The notes under the pieces: model-generated
The model's input: only the letters and a program-made list of their open reading frames with translations
Database searches by the model: none
What the model was told of the DNA's origin: nothing
Shown: positions 58,165 through 64,000 of the stretch, piece after piece
Layout of the letters: each line of letters starts with the position of its first letter
Position numbering within the stretch: the stretch's first letter is position 1
Position numbers and translations under genes: made by a program
DNA from: JBBPZA01 sp963728925
Lineage (GTDB): Bacteria > Actinomycetota > Thermoleophilia > Solirubrobacterales > Solirubrobacteraceae
Direction: 5' to 3'
DNA length: 64,000 nucleotides
Assembly: GCA_963728925.1 (NCBI GenBank)
Contig: CAVSMB010000036.1
Coordinates: 1 to 64,000 of the forward strand

Positions 58165-59220
58165 GTGGCCCAGCACATCGTCACCCTGCCCGGCGACGGC
58201 ATCGGGCCCGAGGTCATGGCGCCGGCCGTCGAGATCCTCGAGCGCCTCGGCGGCGTGACCTTCGAGCCCCACCTCTTCGGCGGTGCGGCGATCGACGTGC
58301 ACGGTGTCGCGCTCACCGACGAGACGCTCGAGGCCTGCCGCCGAGCCGACGCGGTGCTGCTCGCAGCGGTCGGCGGCCCGAAGTGGGACACGACCAACCC
58401 GGCGGCGCCGAGGCCCGAGCAGGGCCTGCTCGGCCTGCGCAAGGGCCTCGGGCTCTACGCGAACCTGCGGCCGGTCCGCCCGCTTCGCGCGCTCTACGAC
58501 GCGAGCCCGCTGCGTCCCGAGATCATCGAGGGCACCGACCTGCTCGTCGTCCGTGAGCTGACGGGCGGGATCTACTTCGGCGCGAAGGAGCGCGCCGGCG
58601 ACCGAGCCAGCGACGAGTGCGTCTACAGCGTTGGAGAGGTCGAGCGGATCGCCCGCGTGGGGTTCGAGGCGGCGCGGTCGCACGTGACGAGCGTCGACAA
58701 GGCCAACGTGCTCGAGACCTCGCGGCTGTGGCGCGAGGTCGTCACCCGCGTCCAGGCCGAGGAGTTCCCGGACGTCCACCTCGAGCACGTGCTCGTCGAC
58801 AACGCCGCGATGCAGCTCGTCGCCTCGCCGCGCCGCTTCGACGTGATCCTCACCGAGAACATGTTCGGCGACATCCTCAGCGACGAGGCCGCGATGCTGA
58901 CCGGCTCGATCGGGCTGCTGCCCAGCGCCTCGCTCGGCGGGGAGACCGGGGAGGATTCGCGTTCGAGCCCGGGCGCCCCCGGGCTCTTCGAGCCGGTCCA
59001 CGGCTCGGCGCCCGACATCGCCGGGCGCGGGATCGCCAACCCGCTCGCGATGTTCCTCTCGGCCGCGCTCATGCTGCGCCACGGCCTCGGTCGACCGGAC
59101 GACGCCGCGGCTCTAGAATCGGCGGTCGATCGCGCGCTCGAGGGCGGTCTTCGCACCGTGGACCTCGGAGGGGACGCCACGACGGCGATCGCCACCGAGG
59201 CCGTCCTGTCCAACCTCTAG
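58165..59220 (+). CDS. leuB: 3-Isopropylmalate dehydrogenase
   Basis: A 351-residue NAD-dependent decarboxylating dehydrogenase. IVTLPGDGIGPEVMAPAVEI starts it; the substrate arginines lie in LLGLRKGLGLYANLRPVRP and VRELTGGIYFGAKE; VDKANVLETSRLWREVVTRV and LTENMFGDILSDEAAMLTGS hold the metal aspartates; EPVHGSAPDIAGRGIANPLA and LAMFLSAALMLRHGLG close it. It can also act on methylmalate from the citramalate route. GTG start directly after the protease gene. Confidence 0.95.
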   Translation: MAQHIVTLPGDGIGPEVMAPAVEILERLGGVTFEPHLFGGAAIDVHGVALTDETLEACRRADAVLLAAVGGPKWDTTNPAAPRPEQGLLGLRKGLGLYANLRPVRPLRALYDASPLRPEIIEGTDLLVVRELTGGIYFGAKERAGDRASDECVYSVGEVERIARVGFEAARSHVTSVDKANVLETSRLWREVVTRVQAEEFPDVHLEHVLVDNAAMQLVASPRRFDVILTENMFGDILSDEAAMLTGSIGLLPSASLGGETGEDSRSSPGAPGLFEPVHGSAPDIAGRGIANPLAMFLSAALMLRHGLGRPDDAAALESAVDRALEGGLRTVDLGGDATTAIATEAVLSNL

Positions 59221-59229
59221 GAGCAGCAC

Positions 59230-60164
59230 GTGCAGCCAGTCGAGGTCATCTGGATGAACGGGGAGTTCGTCGCCTGGGAGGACGCCAAGGTCCACGTGCT
59301 GACCCACGGCCTGCACTACGGCACGGGCGTCTTCGAAGGGGTGCGCTGCTACGACACGGCCGACGGCCCCGCGGTGTTCCGTCACCGCGAGCACCTCGAG
59401 CGCCTCTACAAGTCCGCCGAGCTCTACTACATGCCGGTCCCCTACGAGCTCGAGGAGCTGCGCACCGCGACGCTCGACCTGATCGGGCGCAACGGCCTGG
59501 AGTCCTGCTACATCCGCCCGCTCGTGTATCGCGGGTACGGCCAGATGGGGCTGAACCCGCTGGACGCGCCGGTCGACGTGACGATCGCCGCGTGGCCGTG
59601 GGGCGCGTACCTGGGCGAGGAGGGCAAGCGCCTCGGCGTGCGCGCGAAGGTCTCCTCGTGGCGCCGGATCAGCCCCGACTCGCTGATCCCCCACGCCAAG
59701 GCCTCGGGCCAGTACCTCAACAGCGTGCTCGCCAAGGTCGAGAGCGTGAAGGGCGGCTACGAGGAGGCGATCCTCCTCGACGACAAGGGCAACGTGTGCG
59801 AGGGCTCGGGCGAGAACCTCTACGTGGTCGCCGACGGCACGATCTTCACGCCGCCCCAGACCGCGAGCATCCTCGACGGCATCACGCGCCGCTCGGTGAT
59901 CGAGATCGCTCGCGACCTCGGCCACACCGTCGTCGAGCGCGACGTCGCTCGCGCCGAGCTCTACCTCGCCGACGAGGTCTTCTGCTCGGGCACGGCGGCG
60001 GAGATCGTCCCGATCCGCCAGGTCGACGACCACGACATCGGCGGGGGCGAGCCAGGCCCGGTCACGCGCGGGATCCAGTCGGTGTTCGAGGCGGCCATCT
60101 GCGGACGGAACGAGCGCTACCGTCAGTGGCTCGATCCCGTGCCCGTCCTCTCGCGTCCCGAGCG

Positions 60165-60168
<4 letters not shown>
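59230..60168 (+). CDS. ilvE: Branched-chain amino acid aminotransferase
   Basis: A 312-residue class IV PLP aminotransferase doing the last step to leucine, valine and isoleucine. HVLTHGLHYGTGVFEGVRCY, RHREHLERLYKSAELYYMPV, CYIRPLVYRGYGQMGLNPLD, the PLP lysine in IPHAKASGQYLNSVLAKVES, GYEEAILLDDKGNVCEGSGE NLY, and FCSGTAAEIVPIRQVDDHDI are typical BCAT segments. Starts GTG 9 nt after leuB; its TGA overlaps the TTG of cimA. Confidence 0.95.
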
Positions 60169-61748
<1,580 letters not shown>

Positions 61749-61821
61749 CCGGCCCCCGCGCCCGGCCGGCCGGCGTGGCGGGTGCGATCCGGCCCGCGCG
61801 GTGCTCGCCCGCAGGTCCGGC

Positions 61822-62964
61822 ATGACCGACGAGCGCGGCGTCGAGCCGATTCCCCTCGCGCGGCCGGTGATCGGCGCGCGCGAGGAGGAGCTCGTCCTCG
61901 GCGTGCTGCGCTCGCGCCGGCTCTCGCTCGGCCCGCGCCTGGCGCAGTTCGAGGAGGCGTTCGCCGCCCGCCTCGGCGTGCCTCACGCGAGCGCGGTGTC
62001 CAGCGGTACCGCGGGTCTGCACCTCGGGCTTCGCGCGCTCGGCGTGGGGGAGGGCGACGAAGTGGTCACGAGCCCGCTGTCCTTCGTGGCCTCCGCCAAC
62101 TCGGTCCTCTACGAGCGTGCGCGGCCGGTCTTCGCCGACATCGACCGGCGCACCCTGAACCTCGACCCGGCGGCCGCCGCCGCGGCGGTCACCGGCCGCA
62201 CCACGGCGCTGCTCCCCGTCCACATCTTCGGCTACCCGGCCGATCTGCCGGCGCTCGAGCGCCACGGCCTGCCGATCGTCGAGGACGCGTGCGAGGCGCT
62301 GGGCGCCGTCCATGCCGACGGCGTCGCGGTCGGCGGCCGCGGGCATCCGGCGGTCTTCGGGTTCTACGCGAACAAGCAGCTCACCACCGGCGAGGGCGGG
62401 ATGGTGACGACGGGTGAGGAGGCCGTGAAGGTCTCGGTCGACGCCGAGCGCAACCAGGGCCGCGCCCCCGACATGGGCTGGCTCGACCACGACCGGCTGG
62501 GCTTCAACTACCGCCTCTCAGACCTGCAGTGCGCGCTCGGCCTGGCCCAGCTCGAGCGCCTTGACGCGATGCTCGCCGACCGCGCTCGCGTCGCGGCGAG
62601 CTACGGCGAGGCGCTCGCCGGCCTCGCGGCGCAGGACGGCCTGGAGCTGCCCTGCCCGGACGAGGGCGGCGACGTGCGCGGCTGGTTCGTCTACGTCGTG
62701 CAGCTCCCGCCCGGCGTCGACCGCGACGCGGCTGTGCCCGCGCTGCGCGAGCGCGGCGTCGACTCCAAGCCCTACCTCCCGGCCATCCACCTGATGTCGT
62801 TCTACCGCGAGCGCTTCGGCCACCGCGAGGGAGAGTTCCCGGTCTGCGAGGACGTCGCGGCGCGCTCGCTGGCGCTGCCGTTCTTCCCCGAGCTGACCGA
62901 GGGACAGGTGGCGCGCGTCGCGCAGGCGCTGGGCGAGGTCGTGCGCTCGCGCGCGCCGGCGTAG
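61822..62964 (+). CDS. DegT/DnrJ/EryC1-family sugar aminotransferase
   Basis: A 380-residue PLP enzyme that usually aminates a nucleotide-linked keto-sugar. SSGTAGLHLGLRALGVGEGD, VVTSPLSFVASANSVLYERA, IVEDACEALGAVHADGVAVG, the PLP lysine in FGFYANKQLTTGEGGMVTT, and GFNYRLSDLQCALGLAQLER are family features. Sugar substrate cannot be told. ATG at 61822 chosen; an in-frame GTG at 61801 would add seven residues. A 73-nt gap after cimA suggests separate regulation. Confidence 0.88.
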   Translation: MTDERGVEPIPLARPVIGAREEELVLGVLRSRRLSLGPRLAQFEEAFAARLGVPHASAVSSGTAGLHLGLRALGVGEGDEVVTSPLSFVASANSVLYERARPVFADIDRRTLNLDPAAAAAAVTGRTTALLPVHIFGYPADLPALERHGLPIVEDACEALGAVHADGVAVGGRGHPAVFGFYANKQLTTGEGGMVTTGEEAVKVSVDAERNQGRAPDMGWLDHDRLGFNYRLSDLQCALGLAQLERLDAMLADRARVAASYGEALAGLAAQDGLELPCPDEGGDVRGWFVYVVQLPPGVDRDAAVPALRERGVDSKPYLPAIHLMSFYRERFGHREGEFPVCEDVAARSLALPFFPELTEGQVARVAQALGEVVRSRAPA

Positions 62965-62972
62965 CCAGAGGC

Positions 62973-63605
62973 CTAGCCGACCGGAGCTCGCAGCCGCCTG
63001 GCGTAGCCCACGAAGCCGGTGGCCGCCACGGCCCGTCGCTGGCCCGCGCTCGCGCGGTGCAGCTCGCCGGCCGTCATGCCGTTGCGCTCGTAGGTCGCGC
63101 GGGCGGCGGCGTTCTCGAGGTCGGTGTCGAGGGCGAGGAAGCGGCAGCCCTCCTCGAGCGCGCGGGCGCCGGCGGCGTCGAGCAGCGCAGAGGCGACGCC
63201 GCGGCGGCGGGCCGCCGGGTGCACGGCGAGCGCGTCGACGTACCACGAGCCGGGCGGAGGCGGCGGGGTGAGCTGGGCGGCCACCCACATGGAGCGGGCG
63301 ATGCCGGGCCAGCGGGTCAGCGGGATCCGCAGCATCGCGCCGCGAAGGAAGCGCCTGGTACAGCGACCCTCCTCCTCGACCGGGAAGCCCGCCAGCACGC
63401 CGGCCGGCCGGCCTTCGAGCTCCGCCACCAGGCAGACCTCGTAGCTCGCCGAGTGGCCGGGCTGCCCGTAGAGGGCCCGGAGGATGCGCAGCGCGCGCTC
63501 GCGCGAGCCGGCAAAGCGGTCGTAGTGGGCGGCGGCCGAGAGGTAGAGGAGATCGGGCGCGCCGGAATCCTGCGGCCTGGCCTGTCGGACGGTCGGGGTG
63601 GGCAT
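62973..63605 (-). CDS. GNAT-family N-acetyltransferase
   Basis: A 210-residue acetyltransferase. Its GNAT core: YEVCLVAELEGRPAGVLAGF, WYVDALAVHPAARRRGVASA LLDAAGARALEEGC (acetyl-CoA site), LALDTDLENAAARATYERNG. Substrate unknown. In-frame ATG at 63615-63617 is an alternative start that would add four residues (MAAA). It diverges from the small membrane protein gene with 23 nt between starts. Confidence 0.83.
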   Translation of the reverse strand: MPTPTVRQARPQDSGAPDLLYLSAAAHYDRFAGSRERALRILRALYGQPGHSASYEVCLVAELEGRPAGVLAGFPVEEEGRCTRRFLRGAMLRIPLTRWPGIARSMWVAAQLTPPPPPGSWYVDALAVHPAARRRGVASALLDAAGARALEEGCRFLALDTDLENAAARATYERNGMTAGELHRASAGQRRAVAATGFVGYARRLRAPVG

Positions 63606-63614
63606 GGCCGCTGC

Positions 63615-63620
63615 CATAAT
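63615..63620 (+). promoter_or_regulatory. Putative -10 element of leaderless 63629 gene
   Basis: CATAAT, one base from TATAAT, ends 8 nt before the ATG; no SD is present. Confidence 0.5.
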
Positions 63621-63628
63621 CGCGGCAG

Positions 63629-63985
63629 ATGGACAGGCAGCACTCCGAGGTGGCGCGCCGGCGACAGGCTCGGCGCGTCGGCGCCGCCGGCTTCCTGCTC
63701 GCCTGCGCCCTGCCGGTGATCCTGTGGCGCCACGTGATCACCGACGTCGCCTCGGGCTTCCGGCTCGACGCCACCTATCTCGTGACGGGCTGGACCCCGT
63801 GGGTGCTCATCGGCGCGGGCCTGGTCTTCTTCGTCCCCGTCGCGTGGTCGGCGGGCCGCGACCCCGAGAGCCGCTGGTACCCGCGCGCCCGCAACGCCTA
63901 CGCCGGCTGGGGAATCAGCCTCTACCTGCTCGGCTGCGCGCTCGCCACGCAAGTCAGCCAGATCAACCACAACTTCTCGCCCTGA
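63629..63985 (+). CDS. Small membrane protein, three or four helices
   Basis: A 118-residue protein with a basic head (RQHSEVARRRQARRV) and hydrophobic segments at about 17-35 (GAAGFLLACALPVILW), 50-72 (YLVTGWTPWVLIGAGLVFFV) and 92-110 (AGWGISLYLLGCALATQVSQ). The loop DPESRWYPRARNAYAGWG is charged and may be functional. Family not recognised. Confidence 0.7.
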   Translation: MDRQHSEVARRRQARRVGAAGFLLACALPVILWRHVITDVASGFRLDATYLVTGWTPWVLIGAGLVFFVPVAWSAGRDPESRWYPRARNAYAGWGISLYLLGCALATQVSQINHNFSP

Positions 63986-64000
63986 GCGCCGCCTGGCCGC

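Overview
The window is about 70% GC or more, densely coded, with strong G/C preference at third codon positions and many GTG and TTG starts. Its content points to an actinobacterium, probably of the deep Thermoleophilia/Solirubrobacterales type (inference from gene content and style, not from a marker gene). The clues are a menaquinone pathway, GatCAB, a remnant of an F420-type luciferase-like oxidoreductase, tandem DUF4190 membrane proteins, a leucine-rich leuA leader peptide, and many genes that lack a Shine-Dalgarno (SD) sequence but carry a TANNNT hexamer 6-9 nt before the start codon, as in leaderless actinobacterial transcripts. I saw no rRNA, tRNA or CRISPR.

Layout. 1-3.4 kb is an accessory, decaying stretch: a partial UspA-like gene, an IS1380-family insertion sequence, two orphan C-terminal gene tails, a small membrane protein with a threefold C-terminal repeat, and a luciferase-like oxidoreductase fragment. 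3.4-8.8 kb holds cysK and cysE, separated by a large cyclase/ATPase/TPR regulator on the other strand. 8.8-19.7 kb carries an SRPBCC protein, a queuosine-salvage gene with an in-frame TAG, a frameshifted acetyltransferase, pcrA/uvrD helicase, folD, gatCAB and small hypothetical and membrane proteins. 19.8-22.1 kb is ilvB-ilvN. 22.1-31 kb contains menF, an oxidoreductase, an ABC exporter pair, two membrane proteins, and menD diverging from menH. 31-36 kb has a frameshifted glycoside hydrolase family 3 gene, a Ser/Thr kinase, a beta-carbonic anhydrase with an alpha/beta hydrolase, and a repeat protein. 36.1-41.1 kb is menC-menA-menB on the minus strand diverging from menE and a methyltransferase. 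41.1-46.5 kb has ilvC, two DUF4190 proteins and an aminotransferase-serA pair. 46.6-51.9 kb holds an APC permease, UspA, a quinone reductase and two secreted proteins. 52-61.7 kb is leuA with its leader, a patatin, then a regulator-leuC-leuD-protease-leuB-ilvE-cimA run. A DegT-type aminotransferase, an acetyltransferase and a small membrane protein close the window.

Together the genes encode a near-complete branched-chain amino acid pathway (ilvB, ilvN, ilvC, ilvE, leuA, leuB, leuC, leuD, plus cimA for threonine-independent isoleucine; no ilvD is seen here). They also encode most of classical menaquinone synthesis (menF, D, H, C, E, B, A), cysteine synthesis from serine, and the first two steps of serine synthesis.

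The most interesting signal is upstream of leuA: a 17-codon leader peptide with seven Leu codons. Its Leu-codon run is perfectly complementary over 9 nt to a site just before the leuA ribosome binding site, a plausible attenuator. Several genes (acetyltransferase at 10.2 kb, SnoaL-like gene at 23.5 kb, family-3 hydrolase at 31 kb, queuosine-salvage gene at 9.3 kb) are broken by single-base lesions. These may be pseudogenes or errors in the assembly.
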